Source of the DNA: UBA2798 sp046289975
Lineage (GTDB): Bacteria > Bacteroidota > Bacteroidia > Flavobacteriales_D > UBA2798
Assembly (NCBI GenBank): GCA_046289975.1
Contig: JBKBUQ010000029.1
Location: 1-23,119, forward strand
DNA length: 23,119 nucleotides
Direction: 5' to 3'
The first letter of the stretch is position 1; each line of letters begins with the position of its first letter. The translations under genes and the position numbers were made by a program. This document shows, in pieces, positions 1-7,900 of the stretch. The notes under the pieces are model-generated. The model made no database searches, was not told the DNA's origin, and was given only the letters and a program-made list of their open reading frames with translations.

Positions 1-722
1 GTCTTACCTCTTCAACTGCGCTCGAAGATCCAGACAAGTGTTTAAAGTTGCACACAGAGGTGCTTGAATTACTCACTGAAACACAAACCGATTCCATTTC
101 CTATTACCTTATTGAGGCCTTGAATCGTGTTGCTAATTCATTTGATATTTCAGGCGATTATGAGCTTGATGTGGCAAAAGAATCGAAAAAATTCGAGCCC
201 TTCGGCATTGCGGTAAATAGCGAAGAAGGAATGCCATTTTATTGCATCAACTGGAACTATGTATTCAGCAACATGCACAAAAAAGCCAGTCCAAACATGA
301 AGGCCTTTTTGAGGTATCGTGATAAATTTCCTGAAAAACTGAGCTACGATGCCGGTCTCGCATTTAGTCCAATGGAACTTTCAGAACGCACAATTGAAGC
401 GGAACAACTGATTGCAAATGGAGATTTTCTAATGCGAGACTACGTGCTTTCCGAACTAAGCGATGTAACAAGCTATATCTTCTTCGGTATGGACAATACT
501 CCTGCATTCGAATACGAAACCAATGAACTATATGAAGAGTCAAAGACCGCTCTTGAATTCCTTCAAAAAAACGGGGGGCCTGTTGTTGCAGGTATTGTGC
601 GCGATTTTCTTCATCATCTTGAAGTTAACTCCTGGAAAAGAACGGATGAAATGTGGGAACTTTACAACAATGAGATCATTCGAAAAAAACTTGAGGATAA
701 ATACCCGCTTGGAAAACAATAA
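1..722 (+). CDS. Hypothetical protein, 3' part only
   Basis: The frame is open from base 3 to the TAA at 720-722, so this is probably the C-terminal 239 residues of a gene that starts before the window; the TTG at base 48 could serve as a start but nothing supports it. I do not recognise the family. The visible part is acidic, rich in Glu, Tyr and Phe, with several likely helices and no signal peptide, membrane segment, metal motif or nucleotide-binding motif, so a soluble cytoplasmic protein is likely. Its stop codon is directly followed by the stop codon of the convergent peptidase gene. The reading frame is long and codon use resembles the neighbours, so it is likely a real gene, but its function is unknown. 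Confidence 0.7.
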   Translation, partial: LTSSTALEDPDKCLKLHTEVLELLTETQTDSISYYLIEALNRVANSFDISGDYELDVAKESKKFEPFGIAVNSEEGMPFYCINWNYVFSNMHKKASPNMKAFLRYRDKFPEKLSYDAGLAFSPMELSERTIEAEQLIANGDFLMRDYVLSELSDVTSYIFFGMDNTPAFEYETNELYEESKTALEFLQKNGGPVVAGIVRDFLHHLEVNSWKRTDEMWELYNNEIIRKKLEDKYPLGKQ

Positions 723-2861
723 TCAATTCAACTGCTCAATAAAATAGTTACTGATCTTTTCCATCAGGTGTACCCGCTCCGGTCCGCGAACATTATGCTT
801 ATGTCCGGGATAAACATAATAATCAATATGTACTCCGGCCTCTACTGATTTGTAAAGAAGCTTTAAACTATGTTGCCAAACAACAACATCATCGTCGGCA
901 CCGTGTATTACCAATAATCTGCCTTTCAGCTTCGAAATATGATTCAATACATTATTCTCTTCATAACCGGATTTATTTTCAAGAGGAGAATCCATGTAAC
1001 GCTCACCATACATGATCTCATACAAACTCCAATCGATTACAGGTCCGCCAGCAACACCTGCTTTAAACAGATCTGCATAACGCGTCATAAGCGAAGTGGT
1101 CATGAAGCCGCCGTAACTCCATCCATGAACTCCAATACGTTCAGCATCAACATACGAGTTCGACTTTAACCAATTCACTCCTGAAAGCTGATCCTTCATC
1201 TCTACTTCTCCCAATCGGCGGTGAATTGCTTGTTCAAAAGCCTTCCCCCGGTGACTAGTTCCTCTTCCATCGAGGGTGAACATGATAAACCCACGCTGGG
1301 CCATGTATTGGTACCACATATCTGCACCACCCATATAGGAATTGGTCACCAATTGCGAATGCGGTCCATTATAGAGGTAAACAACTGCAGGATATTTTTT
1401 TGTGGCATCGAATCCCGGAGGCAAAAACATTCTGCAATAGAGCGGTGTTCCTTCTTCATTGGGAATAGTAAACATCTGAAGAGTTGCCTTATTCACATCA
1501 GCAATCGGATCAGGTGAACGAAACAACTCTGTGCTTTTCCCTGACTTTACCTGCGTTCGGAAAGTAATTCCAGGTGTGGAAGCATCCGAAAAATGATCAA
1601 TAAACCAGGTGCGTGATATATCCGGAACACAACGATGAAATCCGGATCGCGGTGTAAGATTTACCACTTTGCCTGTTGCAAGTTCTATCCGACAAAAATT
1701 CTGATCGATAGGCGAAGTCATATTGGCATGGAAAAAATAATTTTTGCCGGAAGCATCAAAACCATTATGATCCTTGATTTCCCATTTGCCGAGTGTGAGT
1801 TGGCGAATCAATTTACCGCTGATGCTGTACAAATACAAATGCTTAAATCCATCGCGATTACTCTGCCAGATAAATTTCGTGGGGTCATTTTTCAGAAATA
1901 CCATTGGGTGAAGCGGCTCAATATATTTATCGTCCTTTTCAATAAATAAGGTTCTAATAAATGCTCCGGTTTGCGAGTCATATTCATTCAAGCTCATTTC
2001 ATTCTGAGCTCTGTTAACCAAAGCAATGAAAATTCGCTCTTCATCGGGCGACCAGCAAACATTTGTTAAATACTGTTCGGGATCCCCACCTGTATTGACA
2101 TAAATAATTGTTCCTTTTTTTATGTCATAAATTCCGAGTTTCACGTGGTGACTTTTATCTCCGGCAAAGGGATATTTAATGTTTTCATTTTTTGCCGGTC
2201 GCTCCAGCCAATTAATAATGGGGTAATCACTAACCATACTTTGATCCATTCGGTAAAAAGCCAAAAAACCGGATTTCGGAGAAAAAAATAAGCCCTTTTC
2301 AATTCCAAACTCGTTGCGGTGAACGGCATGCCCATAAACGAGATTGGAGTTTCCGTCTGTAGTTACAGGTGTCTCCTTCCCATTGTTGTGCAAAACAATA
2401 TTGTTCTCCTTTGTATACGCAAACAGTGTTGGAATTGATGAGCGCTCTTCGTTTTCGTGGTAAACCAACCGAGCGGTATCTGCTGATGGCCTGGCCAGTT
2501 TCTTTTTTACATCAAACTCCCATTTCTTCCCATCGAGATAAAAATCAAAAAACACAGCGCTTTTCCACTTCGGATTTGGTAGTCCCTTTGGTCCTCGTTG
2601 CCCGGCTTGTATAAGCGCTTTTTTGTAGTCTTCCAATAACAATAATTCCATCTGCTTACCTGACACATCGGCGAGCATTATTGCAGGATTATCTTTTCGC
2701 TCCCAGGAAACAACTCCTGTAACAGCAGTAAACTTTAAATTCTTTAATCGCTCAACCGAACGGTAGGAATCGGAACCGGGAATTGCCTCCTGAATGGACA
2801 GGTTCCGTTGAGCTTGCGATTGCGCAACGACAAACAGAAGAAAAAGAAATAGCTTATTCAT
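723..2861 (-). CDS. Exported S9 family dipeptidyl peptidase (DPP IV-like)
   Basis: Serine exopeptidase of the prolyl oligopeptidase clan, most like the S9B (DPP IV) branch, which removes N-terminal dipeptides from peptides outside the cytoplasm. I place the start at the ATG at 2859-2861, because it gives a clean signal peptide (MNKLFLFLLFVVAQSQA) and 712 residues; the frame stays open 25 codons further upstream. Residues about 50-470 are a beta-propeller (DPPIV_N type) and 480-712 an alpha/beta hydrolase. The nucleophile is Ser582 in GWSYGG; the Asp is in HGADDD (about 656-658) and the His is probably His689 in YPGHKHNV. The GERYMDSPLEN stretch is typical of the family. It probably feeds on peptides in the periplasm. 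Exact substrate preference cannot be read from the sequence. Confidence 0.93.
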   Translation of the reverse strand: MNKLFLFLLFVVAQSQAQRNLSIQEAIPGSDSYRSVERLKNLKFTAVTGVVSWERKDNPAIMLADVSGKQMELLLLEDYKKALIQAGQRGPKGLPNPKWKSAVFFDFYLDGKKWEFDVKKKLARPSADTARLVYHENEERSSIPTLFAYTKENNIVLHNNGKETPVTTDGNSNLVYGHAVHRNEFGIEKGLFFSPKSGFLAFYRMDQSMVSDYPIINWLERPAKNENIKYPFAGDKSHHVKLGIYDIKKGTIIYVNTGGDPEQYLTNVCWSPDEERIFIALVNRAQNEMSLNEYDSQTGAFIRTLFIEKDDKYIEPLHPMVFLKNDPTKFIWQSNRDGFKHLYLYSISGKLIRQLTLGKWEIKDHNGFDASGKNYFFHANMTSPIDQNFCRIELATGKVVNLTPRSGFHRCVPDISRTWFIDHFSDASTPGITFRTQVKSGKSTELFRSPDPIADVNKATLQMFTIPNEEGTPLYCRMFLPPGFDATKKYPAVVYLYNGPHSQLVTNSYMGGADMWYQYMAQRGFIMFTLDGRGTSHRGKAFEQAIHRRLGEVEMKDQLSGVNWLKSNSYVDAERIGVHGWSYGGFMTTSLMTRYADLFKAGVAGGPVIDWSLYEIMYGERYMDSPLENKSGYEENNVLNHISKLKGRLLVIHGADDDVVVWQHSLKLLYKSVEAGVHIDYYVYPGHKHNVRGPERVHLMEKISNYFIEQLN

Positions 2862-2875
2862 AAACTGGTTTTTGT

Positions 2876-2883
2876 GCAAAATA
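2876..2883 (-). promoter_or_regulatory. Possible -7 box of the S9 peptidase gene
   Basis: On the minus strand this reads TATTTTGC, close to the Bacteroidota -7 consensus TAnnTTTG, and it ends 14 bases before the chosen start codon at 2861. I see no clear -33 TTTG at the right distance, so the call is weak. Its position supports the start at 2861 over the upstream ATGs. Confidence 0.3.
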
Positions 2884-2960
2884 CGTTTTTCATATCTTTT
2901 CATGAAAGAAGGATCCAGGCAATAATCCTTTATCAATGAAAATAGTGCGTATTTTTACCT

Positions 2961-4127
2961 ATGCGATTTCTTTTCCTCAGCCTTTTACTGATTCGCCTTG
3001 TTCATGCTCAGGATTCGTTGGTAAAAACCATTTGGTTCGCTCCCGAAAGCTATGAGCTTACGCCAACGCTTATTGCAGATATCGCATCACTTTGGCAAAA
3101 TGGATTACACATACCTAATGGAAAGCGACTATTGGTGATTGGTCATACCGACAATCAAAAAGATTCGCTGAGTAATATGCGGCTATCGGAACAACGGGCC
3201 AGAGCTGTTGCTGATGTTCTCCGAAAAGCCGGAGTTCCCTCAGATAAAATTCACCTGGGCGTATTTGGAGCGAATGAACCTGTGGGGAATAACTCCACTT
3301 CATCCGGACGCGCAATAAACCGCAGGGTAGAGGTAAGAATTGGTCCGGCCGTTTCGCAAACACGAAAATCCAATGTCTTTTCCTATTCACTACAGGGCAC
3401 AAACTACAACCAGGACACCATTACAATTAGTTCTCCGCAGGGAATCGTCCTGCGTTTTCCGCCCGGCTGTATCCAACCTGAAGTGGCCGCATTAATTCGC
3501 ATCACCATTTTTCAAGGGGGAAACCTTTTTTCAGAATTTATTCATCAGTCATTCTCTTCCTTCTCCACGGCAGATCGTCCGGTCGACCTGGCATTGTTTC
3601 TGAAGCTGACAAACTCAACTGAAGTTTTTTCTACGAGAACTGCTTTTGAACTTCTGCTTCCTGCAAGTGGATATTATTCGGGTATGCAATGGTTCGAGGA
3701 GAATGACTATAAGCTCAATAAACGGTGGAACGCCATTGAACGGAAAACGTTCCCGTTGATTTACCAAGGCACCCCCTATACCGGAATACTTTGTACCCAA
3801 CTAAAATCGTACGCACTGGGTAAACAAAATCAAAAATTTCCAGAACCACTTGAGGAAATTCAGCTCAATCTGGATGTCGATGCCGATAGTATATTTCTGG
3901 TTTACCAAAACGACAGTATTCAACGCTTGTACAGGTTTTCACCGGATGGCAACTTCATTACTCCTAATCACTACATAATAAAGCCATACAACTCTGGCCT
4001 TGCGCCTACTTTTTACATTTATACTTCTGAGGAGAAAAAAAACAAGGTATACCTAATAAAACACGAAAACCTGGTATGGTTGAAGCGAAAAAAAGCATGG
4101 ACTATTCGTAAAAAAGATTTGAGATAA
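2961..4127 (+). CDS. Exported protein with N-terminal OmpA domain and unknown C-terminal region
   Basis: A 388-residue protein with a signal peptide (about residues 1-16, ending VHA). Residues 22-128 form an OmpA/MotB peptidoglycan-binding domain: GHTDNQ at 61-66, the LSEQRARAV helix, and the closing NRRVEVRI at 120-127, which includes the conserved Arg of the diaminopimelate-binding site. So it likely sits in the periplasm and holds peptidoglycan. Residues 130-388 are not recognised. They are beta-rich, and a GIVLRFPPGCI stretch near 150 recalls the first strands of ZU5-like domains, which is only a guess. The order is odd, since OmpA domains usually end a protein. It is transcribed divergently from the peptidase gene; the 99-base space between them must hold both promoters. 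Confidence 0.85.
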   Translation: MRFLFLSLLLIRLVHAQDSLVKTIWFAPESYELTPTLIADIASLWQNGLHIPNGKRLLVIGHTDNQKDSLSNMRLSEQRARAVADVLRKAGVPSDKIHLGVFGANEPVGNNSTSSGRAINRRVEVRIGPAVSQTRKSNVFSYSLQGTNYNQDTITISSPQGIVLRFPPGCIQPEVAALIRITIFQGGNLFSEFIHQSFSSFSTADRPVDLALFLKLTNSTEVFSTRTAFELLLPASGYYSGMQWFEENDYKLNKRWNAIERKTFPLIYQGTPYTGILCTQLKSYALGKQNQKFPEPLEEIQLNLDVDADSIFLVYQNDSIQRLYRFSPDGNFITPNHYIIKPYNSGLAPTFYIYTSEEKKNKVYLIKHENLVWLKRKKAWTIRKKDLR

Positions 4128-4144
4128 GGCTTCGCTGTTTACGA

Positions 4145-4425
4145 ATGAGAACAAAAAAATCATTGTAACAGGAGGAGGAGGCGCAGGGTTTTTTGAAGCA
4201 ATAAATGCTGCTGAATTTCAGCTCGAAGGTAAAAGCATGTTTAAAGAAGAAATTGTTTCCGCAGGTGGAATTGATCTTGCGGAAGTAAACATGAAGACCA
4301 TTGAAAGCAAACTGTTCCCAGGATTGTTCTTTGCCGGAGAAATACTGAACATCGATGCCATTACCGGTGGATTCAACTTCCAGGCAGCATGGACAACCTC
4401 ATTTATCGCTGCTAAGAAACTTTAG
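4145..4425 (+). pseudogene. Remnant of HI0933/YhiN (BaiN-like) flavoprotein with large internal deletion
   Basis: In frame from about 4150 to the TAG at 4423-4425 one reads KKIIVTGGGGAGFFEAINAAE, the N-terminal FAD-binding Rossmann start of the HI0933/YhiN oxidoreductase family, and then at once KSMFKEEIVSAGGIDLAEVN, ESKLFPGLFFAGEILNIDA and ITGGFNFQAAWTT, which is the C-terminal FAD-binding end. Full members have about 400 residues; here about 300 from the middle are missing, with the join near 4213-4225. The only ATG placed like the family start (4145) is out of frame by two bases; dropping two bases after it gives MNKKIIVTGGG. An in-frame ATG at 4237 could make a 62-residue peptide, but that would lack a Rossmann fold. 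I judge it a dead gene; an assembly error is the alternative. Confidence 0.82.
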
Positions 4426-4431
4426 AAAAAT

Positions 4432-5010
4432 TCATTTCCCTTTAAAAAGTCTTCGTTTTATGCGGCTGAGGCTTTGCGGAGTTAATCCAAGGTAAGTTGC
4501 GATATAACTACCCGGAAGACTACTTACAATATCGGGATGACGGTTCAGGAAATTCAAATAGCGCTCTTCGGCAGATTGAAGAAGGAAGGACTCCATTCGC
4601 TGACGCATATCCAGAAATGCCCGCCGGGCAAAAAGATTCTCAAAACGAATCAACTCAGGCGCTTCTTTGTACATGTCAGGCAAGGACTGCTTATCAAGTG
4701 TAATCAAAAACGTGTCGTCGAGCGTTTCGAAATCCAAAGGACTGGGTTCACCGGTGAGGAAACTCTGGAAGTCGGTTGCTATTCCATCGGGAAAATAAAA
4801 GTTCCAGGTAATCTCGCCTTCGTCTCTATTAATGAAGGATCGAACTGAGCCTTTCACCACAAAATGCATGGCCTCACTTGGCCTTCCTGCTGAGGATAAT
4901 GTAGAAGAGCGTTGCATGTGCTGTTCACGTAATCGGGAGGATAAGACAAGCCATTCCTTATCGGTCAACGCAGTGCTCTTCTCCAGGTGTTGGCGAAGCT
5001 TGTTTTTCAT
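4432..5010 (-). CDS. Crp/Fnr family transcriptional regulator
   Basis: A 192-residue protein with the usual length and layout of short Bacteroidota Crp/Fnr regulators. Residues about 25-115 are a cyclic-nucleotide-binding-type jelly roll (FVVKGSVRSF, then NFYFPDGIATDFQSFLTGEP); 120-150 the dimer helix; 160-190 a winged helix-turn-helix with recognition helix TPQSLSRIKRR. There are no clustered cysteines, so an Fe-S oxygen sensor of the FNR kind is unlikely. The Arg and Glu that bind cAMP in true CRP are not clearly present, so the ligand is unknown. The gene ends 6 bases from the end of the convergent flavoprotein remnant. A TATTTTAG box on the minus strand (5016-5023) is a weak -7 candidate. 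Confidence 0.9.
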   Translation of the reverse strand: MKNKLRQHLEKSTALTDKEWLVLSSRLREQHMQRSSTLSSAGRPSEAMHFVVKGSVRSFINRDEGEITWNFYFPDGIATDFQSFLTGEPSPLDFETLDDTFLITLDKQSLPDMYKEAPELIRFENLFARRAFLDMRQRMESFLLQSAEERYLNFLNRHPDIVSSLPGSYIATYLGLTPQSLSRIKRRLFKGK

Positions 5011-5139
5011 CGTTACTAAAATACGATTTTCTCCCTCATTGCGTTAGTATCCAGGTAGTGCTGTATTAACATCCGTCTTTGCATAAATGCATTTAGGGCG
5101 AATCGTATTGCATGGCCTTGCAGACTAACTTGCAGTCGA

Positions 5140-7866
5140 ATGGAACCGGAGAAGAAGAAGCGTTGGTACAGCAAGGTCTGGAAATGGACCCTGAATACGC
5201 TATTGGTTCTTGCAAGTATTGTTGTAATCCTCATTTCTCTTATCGTTGTATTTGAAGAAAAAATTAAACGATATGCAATTAGCTATCTCAACCAATACCT
5301 TACCACAGAAGTAAGAGTAGAATCCATCGACCTCGATATTTTTAGTCGCTTTCCCAATGCCTCGTTGCGCTTTACCAATGTGGTCATTATGGATCCGCCA
5401 CATGTAAAAAAGCTGCGCGACACTCTTTTGTACGCTAAGGAACTGCACCTCGAATTTGGAATTTGGGATTTATTTGGGGATGATATCAGTGTAAAGAATA
5501 TTACCGCACTTAAAGCCGACATTCGCCATTACACTGATGAAAACGGAAATGCCAACCACGAAATATGGAAAGAGCCTCAAACAAAATCGGAATCAACAGG
5601 GTTCGGTTTTAATCTCGAGCTTTTGTTTCTTAAAGAAAGCAAACTTCGCTTCGTTCACAAGCCAGGCAGGCAGGACCATTCATTTTTGCTTGATGAACTG
5701 CAACTAAAAGGCAAGTTCACTGAAAAAGCCTTCGCAATGAAAACAGGTTTTAAAGGAACCATCCGCCATATTAAAAACAGAGGCATCACACTTATAAAAA
5801 ACAAAAGCGCCGAAGTACAGGTAGGTTTCAATATGGACCGAAACGCCAAAGTACACAGCATTAGCACAGGAGAGCTTTTACTGGGCGACATGCGTTTTGG
5901 TATTGAAGGTACAATTGATGATAAGGATGCCACACAATTGGATCTGGCCATCAATGGTAAAGACATCCGTATCGAATTGCTGTTAAAAACATTTCCTGAA
6001 TTACTGGGAGACGATCTGGAAGCCTACCGCTCCAAAGGCAAATTGGATTTTTCGTCGTCTGTAAAAGGACCTTCTGCTGATCCGGATATTGCGGCAACGT
6101 TCACCATCAGCAATGCGGAACTAAGTGAAAAAGTAACCGGTATTAAATTGTACGATCTCAATTTCAAGGGTGATTTCAAAAGCAAAAACAAGAATGAAAA
6201 AGAGCGCTTGTTGATCGAAGAGTTATCAGGGAAATTCAGCGACGGCTCATTTAGCGGTAAACTAAAGCTAAGTGATTTTGAGCGCCCGTTTTTATTCGCC
6301 GATTTAAAAGGAAATTTTAACCTCGCAACGCTCCATCAGTTTTTCAAATTTAAGGAAGTGCAAAAGGCTGAAGGCGGACTGCAAATAGCAGCCCGATTGG
6401 AAACCCGGTTCACACATGATGCAGAAACAGAAAAGTGGAGCATGAATGTGCAAAAAGCAAATGGAAGTGCGGCTGTAAAGGACATGAACCTTAAACTGAC
6501 CGATCATCACGTTGCTTATAAAAACCTAAATGGAAAATTTACACTCAGCAACAATAATGCGTTTGTTGAAGGATTGAAAGGCCACCTCGGAAAAACAGAC
6601 ATAGCTATTGATGGTGTTCTTGAAAATTTAGTCCCGTACCTGTTGCTTCGAAATGAAAAACTAACCATACTGGCAAATCTTCGTTCCGAACTGGCAGATC
6701 TTAATGATCTTTTTGCTATTGACAATAGCGAAGAGCTTAAGGAAAACAATGCGGCAACATCAGGTACCGATGTTAAGTTCCCGAATAATATCAATTTTAA
6801 TCTCAACGCTACTATAGGAAGGATCGAATACATCACATTTAATGCAGGTAAGATCAAAGGAAGCTTACGAATGATAGATAAAGTTTTCCAAGGGAAAAAC
6901 CTGAGCATGGTGTTTGCAAAAGGCCACTGTTCAGGAGAGCTTGAAGTTGACGGAAGCAATGCAAAAGAACTTGGCATTACAGGAAAGGTAGATATTTCTG
7001 AAATGGACATCCGCGAAACATTCACCTTGTTCCGGGATTTTGGTCAGAATGTTGTAAAACACGAAAACATCAAGGGACTGTTGTCCGCATCAGTAGAATT
7101 TGGATTTATAACAGACTCCGCTCTTCGCATCAACGAAAAAAAGATCATCAGTATTGCAAAGATTCAAATTACCAATGGAGAATTGATCGCATTACAGTCA
7201 CTGAAAGATGTTTCCGATTACATGCGGAAAGACAAAAAAATCAAAATGGCGATTGGCAAAAATATCGATGACCTGGAAAAACGATTGTCACACATCCGGT
7301 TCTCTGAATTAAAAAATACGCTCCAGATCCGAAACGGAAAAGTAATTATCCCGGAAATGGAAATAGAATCGTCAGCCCTGAGCATTCGCTTTTGGGGCGA
7401 GCACGGTTTTGATAATACGATCGACTACCATATAAATTTCAGATTCAGAGAGCTAAAAACCAAAATGGAAGAGACCGAATACGGATATATCGAAGACGAC
7501 GGTACCGGTTTCAGGGTGTATATTCATATGTATGGCGACATTAACAGTCCTCAATTCGAAAACGACAGCAAAGAACGAAAGCAGGATCGTAAGGAATACA
7601 ATCAGGCAGAAAAACAAAACATCAAAGCGATCTTAAAACAGGAATTTGGTTTGTATAAAAAAGACAGCACGCTAAAAATAAATGAAACGCCTGAACAAAA
7701 AGTTAAGTTCATGCTCGAATGGGAACAGGATCAACCAACCGACCAGCCAACCGATCCGAATAAAGATAAAACCAAGCGGGACAATAAAGACAGAATGGAC
7801 AAGTTTAAAAAGAAGCTTGGGGTACAAGAAGACACTTCAAAAACCGGTTTCCGGCACGAACAATAA
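5140..7866 (+). CDS. AsmA-like family protein
   Basis: A 908-residue membrane-anchored protein. A short basic start (EKKKRWYSK) is followed by one membrane helix at about 17-38, then a long beta-rich body with the repeating groove pattern of AsmA/TamB-type proteins: the start FPNASLRFTNVVI near 68-80 and the C-terminal AsmA portion near 680-790 (NGELIALQSLKDVSDY, IRNGKVIIPEMEIES). Such proteins are thought to bridge the envelope and help lipid transport or outer-membrane assembly, so the body should lie in the periplasm. The last 60 residues are very polar and Lys/Asp-rich, with a DQPTDQPTD direct repeat, and look disordered. The ATG at 5140 gives the membrane anchor and is the likely start. 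The kinase gene follows after 34 bases. Confidence 0.88.
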   Translation: MEPEKKKRWYSKVWKWTLNTLLVLASIVVILISLIVVFEEKIKRYAISYLNQYLTTEVRVESIDLDIFSRFPNASLRFTNVVIMDPPHVKKLRDTLLYAKELHLEFGIWDLFGDDISVKNITALKADIRHYTDENGNANHEIWKEPQTKSESTGFGFNLELLFLKESKLRFVHKPGRQDHSFLLDELQLKGKFTEKAFAMKTGFKGTIRHIKNRGITLIKNKSAEVQVGFNMDRNAKVHSISTGELLLGDMRFGIEGTIDDKDATQLDLAINGKDIRIELLLKTFPELLGDDLEAYRSKGKLDFSSSVKGPSADPDIAATFTISNAELSEKVTGIKLYDLNFKGDFKSKNKNEKERLLIEELSGKFSDGSFSGKLKLSDFERPFLFADLKGNFNLATLHQFFKFKEVQKAEGGLQIAARLETRFTHDAETEKWSMNVQKANGSAAVKDMNLKLTDHHVAYKNLNGKFTLSNNNAFVEGLKGHLGKTDIAIDGVLENLVPYLLLRNEKLTILANLRSELADLNDLFAIDNSEELKENNAATSGTDVKFPNNINFNLNATIGRIEYITFNAGKIKGSLRMIDKVFQGKNLSMVFAKGHCSGELEVDGSNAKELGITGKVDISEMDIRETFTLFRDFGQNVVKHENIKGLLSASVEFGFITDSALRINEKKIISIAKIQITNGELIALQSLKDVSDYMRKDKKIKMAIGKNIDDLEKRLSHIRFSELKNTLQIRNGKVIIPEMEIESSALSIRFWGEHGFDNTIDYHINFRFRELKTKMEETEYGYIEDDGTGFRVYIHMYGDINSPQFENDSKERKQDRKEYNQAEKQNIKAILKQEFGLYKKDSTLKINETPEQKVKFMLEWEQDQPTDQPTDPNKDKTKRDNKDRMDKFKKKLGVQEDTSKTGFRHEQ

Positions 7867-7870
7867 TACT

Positions 7871-7878
7871 TATCTTGG
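7871..7878 (+). promoter_or_regulatory. Possible promoter of the histidine kinase gene
   Basis: TATCTTGG, one mismatch from TAnnTTTG, with TTTC at 7848-7851 placed 19 bases upstream where the -33 TTTG is expected. It ends 22 bases before the TTG start at 7901. The upstream half lies inside the 3' end of the AsmA gene, so the kinase may be both co-transcribed and separately transcribed. Confidence 0.35.
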
Positions 7879-7900
7879 TAATCAATAAACTACTGATCCA

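Noticed and set aside
2862..2936. Upstream 25-codon extension of the S9 peptidase
   Set aside because: It would bury the signal peptide inside the protein; the start at 2861 gives a normal one.
4237..4425. A genuine 62-residue small protein
   Set aside because: It is the C-terminal end of a larger flavoprotein and the matching N-terminal end lies just upstream in the same frame, so a remnant is the simpler reading.
6516..7025. Long antisense open frame inside the AsmA gene
   Set aside because: It is a shadow frame of a strongly supported gene, with biased Ser/Leu composition and no recognisable domain.
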